Below the pieces are notes generated by a model that was not told the DNA's origin, ran no database searches, and worked only from the letters and a program-made list of their open reading frames with translations. 64,000 nucleotides of DNA from Oscillospiraceae bacterium (GTDB lineage: Bacteria; Bacillota; Clostridia; Oscillospirales; Ruminococcaceae), in NCBI GenBank assembly GCA_017466865.1, contig JAFTTI010000009.1:1-64000 (forward strand), in the 5' to 3' direction. Both the position numbers and the translations under genes were made by a program. Below are positions 35,633 through 45,508 of this stretch, in pieces (the stretch's first letter is position 1; the number at the start of each line of letters is the position of its first letter).

Positions 35633-37387
35633 TTACGCTCTGTAAAGAGAAAAAATTGTATTTTTTATTTCAGAATTAAGTTCATCAAATGCTGAAAGAT
35701 TATCATTTGAAATATTATATTTTATCTTTATAACCTTTTCAAAAAGTCCTGTTTCAGCAATAGTTGAAATAGCAATGTTCTTTGAAATTGCATTTTTTGC
35801 TTCTTTCTGAAGAAGAAGGATAGTTTCCATCATTTTAAACTGCTTTTCAAGCGGAACATAAGTATCATCCTTATGATAAGCGTTCTGCTGCAAAAAGCCA
35901 AGTCTTATAACCCTTGCAATTTCAATAGTAAGTTTCTGGTCATCAGGGAGAACATCAGAACCTATAAGTTTTACTATTTCCATAAGATTATTTTCTTCAA
36001 CAAGAATGTTATTGATTTTCTGACGATATTCAAGAAATTCAATTCCTACATTTTCGGCATAGAAATCTTTAAGGTCATCTATATACTCACTATAACTTGT
36101 TATCCAGTTTATTGCAGGATAATGTCTTGAATAAGCAAGGGATTTATCGAGTGCAAGAAAGCAACGAACAAAACGCTTTGTATTCTGTGTTACAGGCTCT
36201 GAAAAGTCTGATCCCTGTGGTGAAACCGCACCTATAATTGTAACTGAACCTTCATTGTCATTGAGAGTTTTCATATAACCAGCACGTTCATAGAATTCTG
36301 ACAAACGCGAAGGAAGATAAGCTGGAAATCCTTCTTCAGCAGGCATTTCTTCGAGTCTTCCTGAAATTTCTCTTAAAGCTTCTGCCCATCTTGAAGTAGA
36401 ATCCGCCATAATTGCAATATGATAACCCATATCACGATAATATTCAGCAAGAGTAATACCTGTATATATCGATGCTTCTCTTGCGGCAACAGGCATATTT
36501 GATGTATTTGCTATGAGAACAGTTCTGTCGGTAAGATGTTTGCCTGATTTAGGGTCGATAAGTTCGCCGAATTCTTCAAGAACCTGAGTCATTTCATTTC
36601 CGCGTTCTCCACAACCGATATAAACGATTATATCAGCATCACACCACTTTGCAAGTTGGTGCTGAGTCATCGTCTTACCTGTTCCGAAACCACCAGGAAC
36701 AGCTGCTGTTCCGCCCTTTGCAATAGGACAGATAGTATCAATAACTCGCTGACCTGTAACAAGAAGTTTGTTTATAGAAAGGCGTTCCTTTACGGGTCTT
36801 GCCTGACGGATAGGCCATTTCTGGCAAAGTGTAAGTGGAATAACCGTTCCATCATCGGTTTCGAGTTCTGCAACTTTATCATTTATTGTATATTTACCAT
36901 TTTCTGCAACCCATATAATCTTTCCTGAAAGATAAGGAGAAATCATACACTTGTGTTCTATTAAAGGTGTTTCAGGACAAGTAGCATATATATCACCGCC
37001 CTTGACTATATCCCCTGTGTTTATCTTTAATGTAACATCAAACTGTCTTTCTTCATCAAGTGTTGAAACAACCGAGCCTTCGGCAATAAAAGCACCGCTT
37101 GATTCCTGAAGCTTTCTCAGAGGACGCTCTATACCATCAAAAATGTTTGAAAGTATGCCAGGGCCGAGTGTGGCGCTCATAGGAGAACCAGAACCTATTA
37201 TAGGTTCGCCCGGTTTAAGGCCTGTTGTTGATTCGTAAACCTGGATGGTTGTGAATTTATCATTTATACCAATAACTTCGCCTATGAGTTTTTTATCACC
37301 GACATAAACCATTTCAAGCATAGCAAAGTCTTTGGTGTCTTTTATTTTTACAACAGGACCGTTTACAGAATATACGCTGTTTTGCAA
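35633..37387 (-). CDS. ntpA: V-type ATPase catalytic subunit A
   Basis: The ATP-hydrolysing or -synthesising subunit, 584 residues. Walker A reads GGFGTGKTMTQ (about 231-241), and the catalytic GERGNEM and DSTSRWAEALREIS segments follow. The non-homologous insert region (about 110-190) marks it as V/A-type rather than F-type beta. It lies between ntpE and ntpB. Confidence 0.96.
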   Translation of the reverse strand: MQNSVYSVNGPVVKIKDTKDFAMLEMVYVGDKKLIGEVIGINDKFTTIQVYESTTGLKPGEPIIGSGSPMSATLGPGILSNIFDGIERPLRKLQESSGAFIAEGSVVSTLDEERQFDVTLKINTGDIVKGGDIYATCPETPLIEHKCMISPYLSGKIIWVAENGKYTINDKVAELETDDGTVIPLTLCQKWPIRQARPVKERLSINKLLVTGQRVIDTICPIAKGGTAAVPGGFGTGKTMTQHQLAKWCDADIIVYIGCGERGNEMTQVLEEFGELIDPKSGKHLTDRTVLIANTSNMPVAAREASIYTGITLAEYYRDMGYHIAIMADSTSRWAEALREISGRLEEMPAEEGFPAYLPSRLSEFYERAGYMKTLNDNEGSVTIIGAVSPQGSDFSEPVTQNTKRFVRCFLALDKSLAYSRHYPAINWITSYSEYIDDLKDFYAENVGIEFLEYRQKINNILVEENNLMEIVKLIGSDVLPDDQKLTIEIARVIRLGFLQQNAYHKDDTYVPLEKQFKMMETILLLQKEAKNAISKNIAISTIAETGLFEKVIKIKYNISNDNLSAFDELNSEIKNTIFSLYRA

Positions 37388-37398
37388 GAATATCGCCT

Positions 37399-38013
37399 CT
37401 ATTCGTCGTTAAGCATCAGTATTCCTGCTGATGCGAAATTTCTTTTTTCATCGCTGAGAAGTGTATCAAAAGTTTTATCAACAATGACAAGTTCATCGGG
37501 ATAACATACCGACAACCCACCAAGTTTTATTAACGGATCAACTTTGAATTCCACATCAGCAATTTTACTGAGTAAATCTTTATATTTCATATCTTCAGAC
37601 ATAAGATAAACTATCATATTATCTGTTTTTTTCTCATTTCCAAGAGATTTTTCAAGAAAACTTTTATACTCATCTGTTTTTCTGAATTCAGATAATTTAT
37701 CTTCTACTTCAGAAAAAAGTTTATCAACGAGAGAATTTCTGTATCTTAAAATATCCTTGTGTGCTTCAAATTCAGCTTTATTCGCAAGAAGAGCATATTT
37801 TCCGCTGGATTTTTTTGCGCTATCCTTTACATCGTCGTATGCTCTCTTTGTAAAAGTATCATTAGCCTTTTTTACTATTTTCTTCTTTTCTTCTTCGCTA
37901 TCGTTGATTATTGCTCTGGTTTCTGCTTCAACCTGTGCATTTACAGCATCAAAGAAAAGTTTTGTTCTTTTTTTATTTGCGGAAGAATAATCAACCGCCA
38001 TTTCCTTTGCCAT
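37399..38013 (-). CDS. ntpE: V-type ATPase subunit E (peripheral stalk)
   Basis: A 204-residue stalk subunit with a long charged N-terminal helix (to about 100), rich in Lys, Glu and Ala, and a compact C-terminal domain. The start is set at 38013 by AGGAGG; an open frame to 38040 overlaps the ntpF stop and lacks a site. Assignment rests on position in the operon and the E-subunit-like architecture, as sequence conservation in this family is low. Confidence 0.85.
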   Translation of the reverse strand: MAKEMAVDYSSANKKRTKLFFDAVNAQVEAETRAIINDSEEEKKKIVKKANDTFTKRAYDDVKDSAKKSSGKYALLANKAEFEAHKDILRYRNSLVDKLFSEVEDKLSEFRKTDEYKSFLEKSLGNEKKTDNMIVYLMSEDMKYKDLLSKIADVEFKVDPLIKLGGLSVCYPDELVIVDKTFDTLLSDEKRNFASAGILMLNDE

Positions 38014-38023
38014 AATATTCCTC

Positions 38024-38332
38024 CTAAATGCTGATACCAATAGATTCCTTAAGATATTTCGATATAGAATTTGTTATATCAGCTGTAGCGTGACGGTCGG
38101 GTATTTCGACAATCAAGGGCTTTTTACACTTAAGTTTAAAATCATAAACATAATCGTAAGCCATTTCGACAATTTTATTTGTGAGAAGTACAACAGCAAT
38201 TTCATCATTATCAGAAGCGTTTTCGAGTTCTTTAATAACACTTTCTTTGTTGTGAACAACTACTCCGTCAATACCTGAAAGGCGCATACCTATACGGGTA
38301 TCAACATTATCGCTTATAAGATAGAACTGCAT
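38024..38332 (-). CDS. ntpF: V-type ATPase subunit F
   Basis: A 102-residue Rossmann-like central-stalk subunit. The N-terminal FYLISDNVDTRIGMRLSGID matches the F-subunit pattern, in which the family usually shows D..T..G.RLAG. The C-terminus contains KYLKESIGI. It lies between the K and E genes with short gaps. Confidence 0.88.
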   Translation of the reverse strand: MQFYLISDNVDTRIGMRLSGIDGVVVHNKESVIKELENASDNDEIAVVLLTNKIVEMAYDYVYDFKLKCKKPLIVEIPDRHATADITNSISKYLKESIGISI

Positions 38333-38352
38333 ATCATCAACCGCTTTCTTTA

Positions 38353-38820
38353 TTATCCGAGTTTACCTAAAATCATAAATGAAATAAGGAATCCGTAAAG
38401 TGCAACGCCTTCGCCGAGAGCAACGAAGATAAGTGCTTTTGAGAAAGCCTTGGGTTCTTCAGAAACCGCACCGATAGCAGCAGGAGCTGCTGAAGCAACT
38501 GCAATACCACAACCAATTGAACCAAGACCAGTAGCAAGTGCTGCAGCAAGATAACCAAGACCATCACTGCTCATACCTTCTGAAACGGGTGCTGTTTCAG
38601 AAACCACTACCTGTGTTTCTCCTTCGGGAACTTCTGTATCAGCGTTTACCTGAATCCCGAAAGGAAGAACAATAGCAAGAAGCATAACGCCTGCGAATGT
38701 GCAGAGATTTATTTTAAAAGCTCTTTTTGCTTTATCGACAGTAGCATTCTTTGAAAGTGAATAAACTACGGGTGAAATAATAAGTGCGAGTGCAACGAGT
38801 GGTAATAAATAGATAAGCAT
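38353..38820 (-). CDS. ntpK: V-type ATPase proteolipid subunit K (c-ring)
   Basis: The ion-carrying ring subunit, 155 residues. The C-terminal hairpin has helix one with LGSIGCGIAVA (about 93-112) and helix two with the ion-binding Glu in FVALGEGVALYG. In front of it is an additional N-terminal hydrophobic hairpin (about 2-20 and 40-58) without the ion-binding residue, joined by an acidic Glu/Val/Ser linker of about 30 residues. This differs from both the two-helix and the true four-helix proteolipids. Helix one lacks the Gln and helix two the Ser/Thr of sodium-binding rings, which favours protons, weakly. Confidence 0.9.
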   Translation of the reverse strand: MLIYLLPLVALALIISPVVYSLSKNATVDKAKRAFKINLCTFAGVMLLAIVLPFGIQVNADTEVPEGETQVVVSETAPVSEGMSSDGLGYLAAALATGLGSIGCGIAVASAAPAAIGAVSEEPKAFSKALIFVALGEGVALYGFLISFMILGKLG

Positions 38821-38837
38821 GATATTTTCCTCCAGAA

Positions 38838-40775
38838 TTATTTACTGTTTATATTTTTTATTTTCATATTTACGGGTTCAAATGCTCTTCCGTCACCATC
38901 ATAAAATCTTGAAAATACTTCATAGAATTCAAGTCTTAATGACTGAATACCAACTATAAGTCCTTCCATTCCTATGACAAAGATATTTCCGATGATAATA
39001 ACGAGTATTGAGCCTGATTTTCCTGCCATTTCAGCTAGAAGCATTACAACCGACATCATCCCTGCATGAGAAAGGATAAATCCTCCTACTCTGACAAAGG
39101 AAAGTGTATTTGTTGCAAACCCGAGACCAAATTCAAAAACCTCAAAGAAGTTTGATGCAATAAAGTCACCGACGCCTACTTTTTCAATAGGCTTCTTCAT
39201 AATAAGACAACCAAGTATTTCCCTGAAAAACATAAGCAATGCAGGAATTACAATAAGGAACACTACATATACAGGTGTAAGAAGGTTCATTCCTAAAATA
39301 AGATTTCCTACAAGTCCTCCTAAAATCGCAATGAAGAACACAAGTCCTGCTATACCATTATTTGAGAACAGCGCGCGTTCATAATCCTTCTGTTTAAAAC
39401 CGATGCATATATTTATGATGATTGTTATCACTATAAACACAACACCAAGTGCGATAGCACCATAAAGAATAGTATTTATATTATCCATAACTTCAAAAGG
39501 TTTTTCTTCAAATCCCATATTTCTGAAAACAGGATCAAGAAGATGCTCGAATCCAAAAACGCTTCCGAAAAGGAATCCGAAAACTGCGCTTGAGATACCT
39601 ACTCTTTCGAGTATTGCACCAAGTTTATTCTTTTTAACATGCCATAAAAAAGCACCTGCTATAGAGATTATGATACCTTGTCCGAGATCGGCAAACATAA
39701 GACCGAAAAGAAGAGTATATGTTATAGCAACAAGCATTGTAGGGTCAAAACCGTGATGTGACGGCAGGCCATACATTTCAACAAACATCGAAAAGGGTTC
39801 AGCAAAGATGTTATTCTTGAGTTTTGTAGGTGGATTCAATCTGTTATCTCGTTCACAAGGCCTTGAGAGCACGGTAACTGTATCAAGTTCCTTGAACAGC
39901 GAAATGAATTCTTCTGACTTTTTAGAAGGAACATAGCCTTTAATAAGTATATACTTATCATCATAGAGGACTACTTCTCTTCTGAGCTCAAATATTCCTG
40001 ATAAATAAACAAGTTTAGAATAAATCATATTGAGCTTTTCTTTATTCTTATCAATAGATTCATCAATTTGTTTTTTGAGGTTTTTAAGTTCTTCTCTTTC
40101 GCTGAAGATTGCTTTTTCGTTGTTAATCTTCGCATCTTTACCTGTTCCTTCAACGAAATCAGGAAGTCTTATTCTTTCAAAATACAGTTCTGAAAAAATA
40201 TCATCAATATCATCTTTTATTGATGACGGTACAAAATACATCCCCCAATAATATTCACCATCGTTATCATAGGTATTGAAAATAAAAGGCTTGTCCTTAT
40301 GATAAGACAGTTTTTCATAACTTTCTATCGGAAGTTTTCCGAATCTTACAGAAACATTCTTACAAGAAAAAAGTTTCTGATAATCTTCATCTATTCCTTC
40401 CAGATGCGAAAGATACATAGCAACTTGTCTTCTGTGCTTTATGTCTTCAGAAAGTTCTTCTGTATGCTCTATATTTTTAAGAATATCAGATTTGATTTCA
40501 TCCGTGAGCACAGATAGTTCTGAAGCGCTTTCTTCTTTCAGGGAAGAAAAATTCTTTTCTTCGTATTTTATTCCGACCTTCGAAAAGAACGAAGAAAGTT
40601 CAGTAATAAGACTTTCATAAGGATTTTCTTCGTTTAAAAGTCTGAACTTTTCTCCCTTACTGTTATCAGGAGGCTCAATGTGAAAACAACCGCTCTGACA
40701 ACATTTTTTCAGAACCTCGTTCAGATCCTCGATATAACAGGTTATATCAACCGCTTCGAGTTTCTCAATAGCCAT
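38838..40775 (-). CDS. ntpI: V-type ATPase subunit I/a (membrane stator)
   Basis: The 645-residue stator subunit. The N-terminal half (to about 320) is cytoplasmic and alternates globular parts with coiled coils. The C-terminal half has seven to eight membrane helices, starting near LLFGLMFADLGQG, the family signature. Conserved charged residues in the membrane part, including the region around LSFVRVGGFILSHAGM, carry the half-channels. It lies between ntpC and ntpK. Confidence 0.93.
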   Translation of the reverse strand: MAIEKLEAVDITCYIEDLNEVLKKCCQSGCFHIEPPDNSKGEKFRLLNEENPYESLITELSSFFSKVGIKYEEKNFSSLKEESASELSVLTDEIKSDILKNIEHTEELSEDIKHRRQVAMYLSHLEGIDEDYQKLFSCKNVSVRFGKLPIESYEKLSYHKDKPFIFNTYDNDGEYYWGMYFVPSSIKDDIDDIFSELYFERIRLPDFVEGTGKDAKINNEKAIFSEREELKNLKKQIDESIDKNKEKLNMIYSKLVYLSGIFELRREVVLYDDKYILIKGYVPSKKSEEFISLFKELDTVTVLSRPCERDNRLNPPTKLKNNIFAEPFSMFVEMYGLPSHHGFDPTMLVAITYTLLFGLMFADLGQGIIISIAGAFLWHVKKNKLGAILERVGISSAVFGFLFGSVFGFEHLLDPVFRNMGFEEKPFEVMDNINTILYGAIALGVVFIVITIIINICIGFKQKDYERALFSNNGIAGLVFFIAILGGLVGNLILGMNLLTPVYVVFLIVIPALLMFFREILGCLIMKKPIEKVGVGDFIASNFFEVFEFGLGFATNTLSFVRVGGFILSHAGMMSVVMLLAEMAGKSGSILVIIIGNIFVIGMEGLIVGIQSLRLEFYEVFSRFYDGDGRAFEPVNMKIKNINSK

Positions 40776-40800
40776 TCAATTCACCCCATCGGCTTTAATT

Positions 40801-41862
40801 TTAAACTATAACCAGCATTTCTTCGATGCTTTGAACAGGAACGCCGTAGCGTATTCCTTCAATAATAGTTATAATATTTTTTACTTCTGTTGTAAGCAGA
40901 AAAAGAATTGTATAGATACTTACAGCAGCATTAGTACTTTTTCTGAGATAGTTTTTTGCAAATCTGTTTCTCAGAAATTCAATATCGTGATTTATAGACG
41001 CTCTTGAAATATCAGAATTTTCAACAGTTATTCTTCTGCCGTATCCTGTATTTTTAAGAACATCAATATATTCCTCAGCGGTATTTGTATTCATAAGTTC
41101 ATAAAACCTATATTTTGTTATATTGCTGGGAACAGGAAAAAGAATATGTGAAATTTCTTCATAATCCGCACCTGAAAATGCTTTATATCTGAAAGCGTTA
41201 TAAACATTTGATAAATCGTAAAGAATACCTGTTATTTCAAGCATATCTTTCTGAACAGAACCTGAAAAATCTCTCTTTATAGCATCTTTAACCCAGTTTA
41301 CATAATAAGTTTTGAGCAAAATATCTATTTCGGTACAATTATAATTCCCGTTATCATCAGGTTTCTGATCTTTTATTATTTCATAGTAAGGCGTTTTCTG
41401 AAGTATATCAAGCAAATCGTTGTATGTTCTTACTTCACCGAGTTTCATCATATCAAACGATGAATGTTTTGCGAGATACGGAGATATTGTATCAATAAAT
41501 TTTTCAGTAGTTCCCGCATTGATATAGATTATGCATCTGAGTATTACATTAATCTCGCTATTTATATATCTATAGTTAAAAAACGAAATCTCATTGAGTT
41601 TTTGAAAATTACACAGTCTTACATATTCATTAAAAGTTTCTCTGTTAAGAATGTCCTCTAAATACCCTCTATGAACGGAGGCTGTATCTATGTTTGAAAG
41701 ACAGTCTGAAAAATGTGTATTTCTTTTCAGATACTCTGCTATTTCAGGTATTGTTGTTTTTTTCAGAAGTTCACGATAATCGTCTTCTTTAAGCCTTTTG
41801 CCGTAAAAGGTTCTTGCCTTAGCGACTGTAGCGTTATATGAATAATTGATCATCGTTTTCAC
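40801..41862 (-). CDS. ntpC: V-type ATPase subunit C (AC39-like)
   Basis: A 353-residue all-helical subunit joining the central rotor to the c-ring. Family cues include the N-terminal NATVAKARTFYGKRL, the regular three-lobed repeat of helical bundles, and the C-terminal LTTEVKNIITIIEGIRYGV, the classic AC39 signature. It lies 25 bases upstream of ntpI. Confidence 0.9.
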   Translation of the reverse strand: MKTMINYSYNATVAKARTFYGKRLKEDDYRELLKKTTIPEIAEYLKRNTHFSDCLSNIDTASVHRGYLEDILNRETFNEYVRLCNFQKLNEISFFNYRYINSEINVILRCIIYINAGTTEKFIDTISPYLAKHSSFDMMKLGEVRTYNDLLDILQKTPYYEIIKDQKPDDNGNYNCTEIDILLKTYYVNWVKDAIKRDFSGSVQKDMLEITGILYDLSNVYNAFRYKAFSGADYEEISHILFPVPSNITKYRFYELMNTNTAEEYIDVLKNTGYGRRITVENSDISRASINHDIEFLRNRFAKNYLRKSTNAAVSIYTILFLLTTEVKNIITIIEGIRYGVPVQSIEEMLVIV

Positions 41863-41885
41863 CCCTTTTTAACAAAACAATAAAA

Positions 41886-42212
41886 TTACAATGCTGTAGG
41901 CTGTTTTGTTATTCTGTCAAAAATTTCTTCCGCCCACTTATTGTGATTTTCATCATAGAATTTATCATATTCAAGCATTTTATCTTCTTTTGCTTTCATA
42001 ATCTTTTCTATCTTCATTTCAGAAGCCTTTTGTTCTACATTATCAACCTTTTCGCTATACTCTTTTGAATGTTCAAGACTTTTATTGTATATTGCAACTG
42101 CTTCTTCCTTTGCCGAAAGCATAATCTGCTCACTTTTTTTGCGAGCTTCATCTATTTTGATATCAGCCTGTCTATCGAGCTCTATGATTTCGCTTATAAT
42201 ATTTTTTGCCAT
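41886..42212 (-). CDS. V-type ATPase subunit G/H (peripheral stalk coiled coil)
   Basis: A 108-residue protein predicted to be almost fully coiled coil, with a Lys/Glu-rich heptad pattern from residue 5 to about 90. It is the first ATPase gene, and partners the E subunit in the stator stalk in this family. Sequence similarity is too low to prove it alone, so position and composition are the main support. Confidence 0.8.
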   Translation of the reverse strand: MAKNIISEIIELDRQADIKIDEARKKSEQIMLSAKEEAVAIYNKSLEHSKEYSEKVDNVEQKASEMKIEKIMKAKEDKMLEYDKFYDENHNKWAEEIFDRITKQPTAL

Positions 42213-42231
42213 ATATAAAGCACTCCTGTGT

Positions 42232-43590
42232 TTAGTTCTTAAGGCTATGGAGAGGTGCAGGAATCTGACCTCCGCGGTTTATAAACTTTGAAGGAGAATT
42301 TTTATTGATTTTCATAACAGGACCACAACCAAAAAGTCCGCCCCAATCAAGTTCTTCTCCGACATCCATACCTATTGCAGGGATAATTCTTACTGCTGTT
42401 GTCTTTGAGTTAACCATACCGATAGCTGCTTCGTCAGCAATGATTGCAGAAATAGTATCTTCTGTAATATCTCCAGGAACAACTATCATATCAAGTCCTA
42501 CTGAACATACCGCTGTCATTGCTTCGAGTTTTTCAATAGAAAGTGCACCGCATTTAGCAGCATCTATCATACCAGCATCTTCTGATACAGGAATAAAAGC
42601 ACCTGAAAGTCCTCCTATTCTTGAACAAGCCATTACCCCGCCCTTTTTTACCGCGTCGTTAAGAAGAGCGAGTGCTGCTGTTGTTCCGTGAGAGCCACAG
42701 TGTTCGAGACCAATTTCTTCGAGAATATGTGCAACGCTGTCACCCACTGCTGGAGTAGGAGCAAGAGAAAGGTCAACGATTCCGAAAGGAACTCCGAGTC
42801 TTTCTGATGCTGTAACGCCAACAAGCTGCCCTACTCTTGTTATCTTGTAAGATGTTTTCTTAATAACATCGGCAATTTCTGCTATATCAGCGTTGGGATG
42901 TTTAGCAAGAGCAGCTCTTACAACACCGGGGCCCGAAACACCGACATTTATAATGCAATCAGGTTCACCCACGCCATGAAATGCTCCTGCCATAAAAGGA
43001 TTGTCATCAGGTGCATTACAGAAAACAACAAGTTTTGCTGCACCAAAGCAAGCGTTATCAACAGTTTTTATTGCAGACTGTTTTACTATTCTTCCCATAA
43101 TTTTACAAGCATCAAGGTTGATACCTGTTTTTGTTGAACCGACATTTACGGATGAGCATACATTTGATGTTGTAGCAAGTGCTTCGGGTATTGATTCGAT
43201 AAGTTCAATATCACCTGCAGCAAAACCCTTCTGAACAAGCGCTGAATATCCACCGATAAGGTTTACGCCAACAGCTTTTGCCGCTTTTTCCATTGTAACC
43301 GCAAATTTAACAGGGTTCTGATTTTTGCAGGCAGCCGAAACTATCGCTATCGGAGTAACCGAAAGTCTTTTATTGATTATCGGAATACCAAATTCCTTTT
43401 CAATCTTTTCGGCAACGGGAACGAGGTTTGCAGCACATCTTGTTATCTTGTCATAAACCTTATCGCAAGCCTTGTCTATATCACTGTCGATACAATCAAG
43501 AAGTGAGATACCCATTGTTATCGTACGGATGTCAAGACATTCGTTCTGAATCATTCTTATAGTTTCAAGTATATCGTGAGCGTTAATCAT
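42232..43590 (-). CDS. PFL family protein (UPF0210/DUF711)
   Basis: A 452-residue protein of the UPF0210/DUF711 family, related by fold to pyruvate formate-lyase-like proteins but without the glycyl-radical motif. Clear cues are [49 protein letters not shown] and [20 protein letters not shown]. The function is not established. It is nearly always next to a small ACT-domain protein, as here (gap 9 bases). It is followed by the V-ATPase genes, 19 bases downstream. Confidence 0.92.
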   Translation of the reverse strand: MINAHDILETIRMIQNECLDIRTITMGISLLDCIDSDIDKACDKVYDKITRCAANLVPVAEKIEKEFGIPIINKRLSVTPIAIVSAACKNQNPVKFAVTMEKAAKAVGVNLIGGYSALVQKGFAAGDIELIESIPEALATTSNVCSSVNVGSTKTGINLDACKIMGRIVKQSAIKTVDNACFGAAKLVVFCNAPDDNPFMAGAFHGVGEPDCIINVGVSGPGVVRAALAKHPNADIAEIADVIKKTSYKITRVGQLVGVTASERLGVPFGIVDLSLAPTPAVGDSVAHILEEIGLEHCGSHGTTAALALLNDAVKKGGVMACSRIGGLSGAFIPVSEDAGMIDAAKCGALSIEKLEAMTAVCSVGLDMIVVPGDITEDTISAIIADEAAIGMVNSKTTAVRIIPAIGMDVGEELDWGGLFGCGPVMKINKNSPSKFINRGGQIPAPLHSLKN

Positions 43591-43599
43591 ACTATCCTC

Positions 43600-43869
43600 C
43601 TATATTCTGTGCATAGCATCGAAAATATCTTCATGCATTGTATGGATAGAAAGGCCAAGTTCTTCACCGAGTTTTGTCATTCTGTCAGCGAGAACAGTGA
43701 ATTCGACATTGAGATCGGAAATATCAACCATCATAATCATAGCGAACATATCCTGAAGTACTGACTGTGTTACTTCTATAACATTCCCGTTATATTCAGC
43801 ACATATCGTGCTTACCTTTGCAAGAATACCTACTGTGTCTTTTCCTATTACAGTTAAAACAGCTCTCAT
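43600..43869 (-). CDS. ACT-domain protein (UPF0237)
   Basis: An 89-residue single ACT domain (RAVLTVIGKDTVGILAKVS, residues 2-20; FAMIMMVDIS in the middle), a fold that binds amino acids or other small ligands. It always pairs with UPF0210 proteins, suggesting a ligand-sensing partner. It heads the transcript containing the V-ATPase. AGGAGG lies before the ATG. Confidence 0.93.
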   Translation of the reverse strand: MRAVLTVIGKDTVGILAKVSTICAEYNGNVIEVTQSVLQDMFAMIMMVDISDLNVEFTVLADRMTKLGEELGLSIHTMHEDIFDAMHRI

Positions 43870-43931
43870 AAAAAATCCTCCTGAGTCTTAATAAATATTA
43901 TAAATATGTATAACAAAACATTATCGTTTAA

Positions 43932-43960
43932 ATTATAACACATTTGAACAAAAATGTTAA
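43932..43960 (-). promoter_or_regulatory. Promoter of the ACT-PFL-V-ATPase operon
   Basis: Minus-strand TTAACA (43955-43960), 17-bp spacer and TATAAT (43932-43937). The predicted start near 43925 gives a leader of about 55 bases. No other promoter-like element is obvious in the small gaps between the following eleven genes. Confidence 0.75.
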
Positions 43961-44101
43961 CGGCATAAACATACAATTTTGTTATTATTTTTTCTGAAAA
44001 ATATGTCATTAAAGTATAAAATGTGATATAATAAATATAATTTATTTATTTTTTCTGCATAAAAATTTTACTAAATCTTTACTTTCGGAGGAAACACACA
44101 T

Positions 44102-44947
44102 ATGAACCTTATAGATTGTCATTCGCATTCACACAATTCACCAGATGCAGACAAAAATGCATCCGCACTTTCTATGATAGAAAAAGCCCGATCTTTAGGT
44201 CTTTCTGCCTATGCGATAACAGACCATTGTGAAGTAAGTCAGTGGTATTCGATAAAACATTACGGCTTTGAACCCAACGGATATGATGATTATAATTACG
44301 ACAGAATGTTTGAATCGTCAATGCAGGAAAATACAAAAGCAAAGGAAAGGATCGGCGATAAATTCAATTTTATATGTGGAATAGAACTCGGTCAAGCGAC
44401 ACACGATTTTGAACTTGCCGAAAAAATTATTTCTGACAAAAGACTTGACTTTATAATCGGTTCTACACACAAACTTCCTAATTACGATGATTTTGCGTTT
44501 ATTGACTATTCAAAATATGACATTCCTGACCTTATGGAAAAGTATTTTGACGAAACATACAAACTCTGCAAATGGGGAAAATTCGATGTTCTTGGTCATT
44601 TGACATATACACTCAGATATATCGAGGGCGATAACGGAATAAAAGTTGATATGAACCCTTATGAAGAAATCATAAGAGAATCCTTTAAACTTCTCGTAGA
44701 AAACGGAAAAGGTATTGAAATAAATACAAGCGGACTCAGACAAAAATACGGTCAGACTTTCCCTGATTTTAAATGGGTAAAAATCTTCAGAGAACTCGGC
44801 GGTGAAATAATTTCTATAGGTTCTGATTCTCATTGCCCAGAAGATGTAGGTAAAGGAATTAAAGAAGGCGTAGAAATCGCTATGGAAGCAGGATTTAATC
44901 ACCTCTGCTATTTCAAGGAAAGAAAACCGCAGTTTATAAAAATTTGA
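44102..44947 (+). CDS. hisJ: Histidinol-phosphatase (PHP family, HisJ type)
   Basis: A 281-residue PHP-domain protein with metal ligands HSHSHNSPD at the N-terminus, TDHCE (about 41-45), GIELGQ, GSTHKLP and GSDSHCPEDVG near the C-terminus. This arrangement and length match the HisJ/HisK histidinol-phosphatase family, which completes histidine synthesis from histidinol phosphate. No other his genes are near, so a different PHP phosphatase role is possible. It is divergent from the V-ATPase operon. CGGAGG lies before the ATG. Confidence 0.87.
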   Translation: MNLIDCHSHSHNSPDADKNASALSMIEKARSLGLSAYAITDHCEVSQWYSIKHYGFEPNGYDDYNYDRMFESSMQENTKAKERIGDKFNFICGIELGQATHDFELAEKIISDKRLDFIIGSTHKLPNYDDFAFIDYSKYDIPDLMEKYFDETYKLCKWGKFDVLGHLTYTLRYIEGDNGIKVDMNPYEEIIRESFKLLVENGKGIEINTSGLRQKYGQTFPDFKWVKIFRELGGEIISIGSDSHCPEDVGKGIKEGVEIAMEAGFNHLCYFKERKPQFIKI

Positions 44948-44976
44948 TAGACAAACATTAAACATTATGGTATAAT
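44948..44976 (+). promoter_or_regulatory. Promoter of the Lrp-aminotransferase operon
   Basis: TAGACA (44948-44953), 17-bp spacer and TATAAT (44971-44976). The -35 begins immediately after the hisJ stop codon. The predicted start near 44983 leaves a leader of about 24 bases. No terminator separates it from hisJ. Confidence 0.65.
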
Positions 44977-45006
44977 TAAATAACTTTATTTATGGAGGTA
45001 TTACTC

Positions 45007-45486
45007 ATGGAAACACTTCTCAAACTTCTCAAGCAAAATTCCAGACTTTCAAACGCACAACTCGCCGCAATGACAGGAACAACAGAAAACGAAGTCGCCG
45101 CCAAGATTGAAGAACTTGAAAATTCAGGAATTATAAAGGGATACAGCGTTATTCTCGATGAAGATAAAGCTGATAAAGATGTTGTTACCGCTATCATCGA
45201 ACTTAAAGTAACACCTCAGGCCGATGTAGGATTTGATGAAATTTCAAGAAAAATAGTTGCATACGAAGAAGTAACATCCCTTACTTTAATGTCAGGCGGA
45301 TATGACCTTGCTGTAACAGTTACTTGTGCTGACCTTAAAGAGGTTGCTCTTTTCGTTTCTCAGAAGCTTTCAGCTATTGAAGGCATACTCTCAACAACAA
45401 CTCACTTTATTCTTAAAAGATATAAAGAAAAGGGATTTCTCATTTCAGAAGGTGAAACAGATGAAAGAGAATTTGTTTCCCCTTAA
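45007..45486 (+). CDS. Lrp/AsnC-family transcriptional regulator
   Basis: A 159-residue regulator: N-terminal AsnC-type helix-turn-helix (ALNAQLAAMTG-like region, residues 10-50; EIEELENSGIIKGY-type wing) and C-terminal RAM ligand-binding domain with the MSGGYDLAVTV strand. The start is the ATG at 45007, set by TATGGAGGT; an ATG at 44992 lacks a site. It is followed by a PLP aminotransferase (22-base gap), a common pairing in which the regulator controls the adjacent amino-acid gene. Confidence 0.92.
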   Translation: METLLKLLKQNSRLSNAQLAAMTGTTENEVAAKIEELENSGIIKGYSVILDEDKADKDVVTAIIELKVTPQADVGFDEISRKIVAYEEVTSLTLMSGGYDLAVTVTCADLKEVALFVSQKLSAIEGILSTTTHFILKRYKEKGFLISEGETDEREFVSP

Positions 45487-45508
45487 TTAAAATACAGAGG
45501 TAAAAAAT

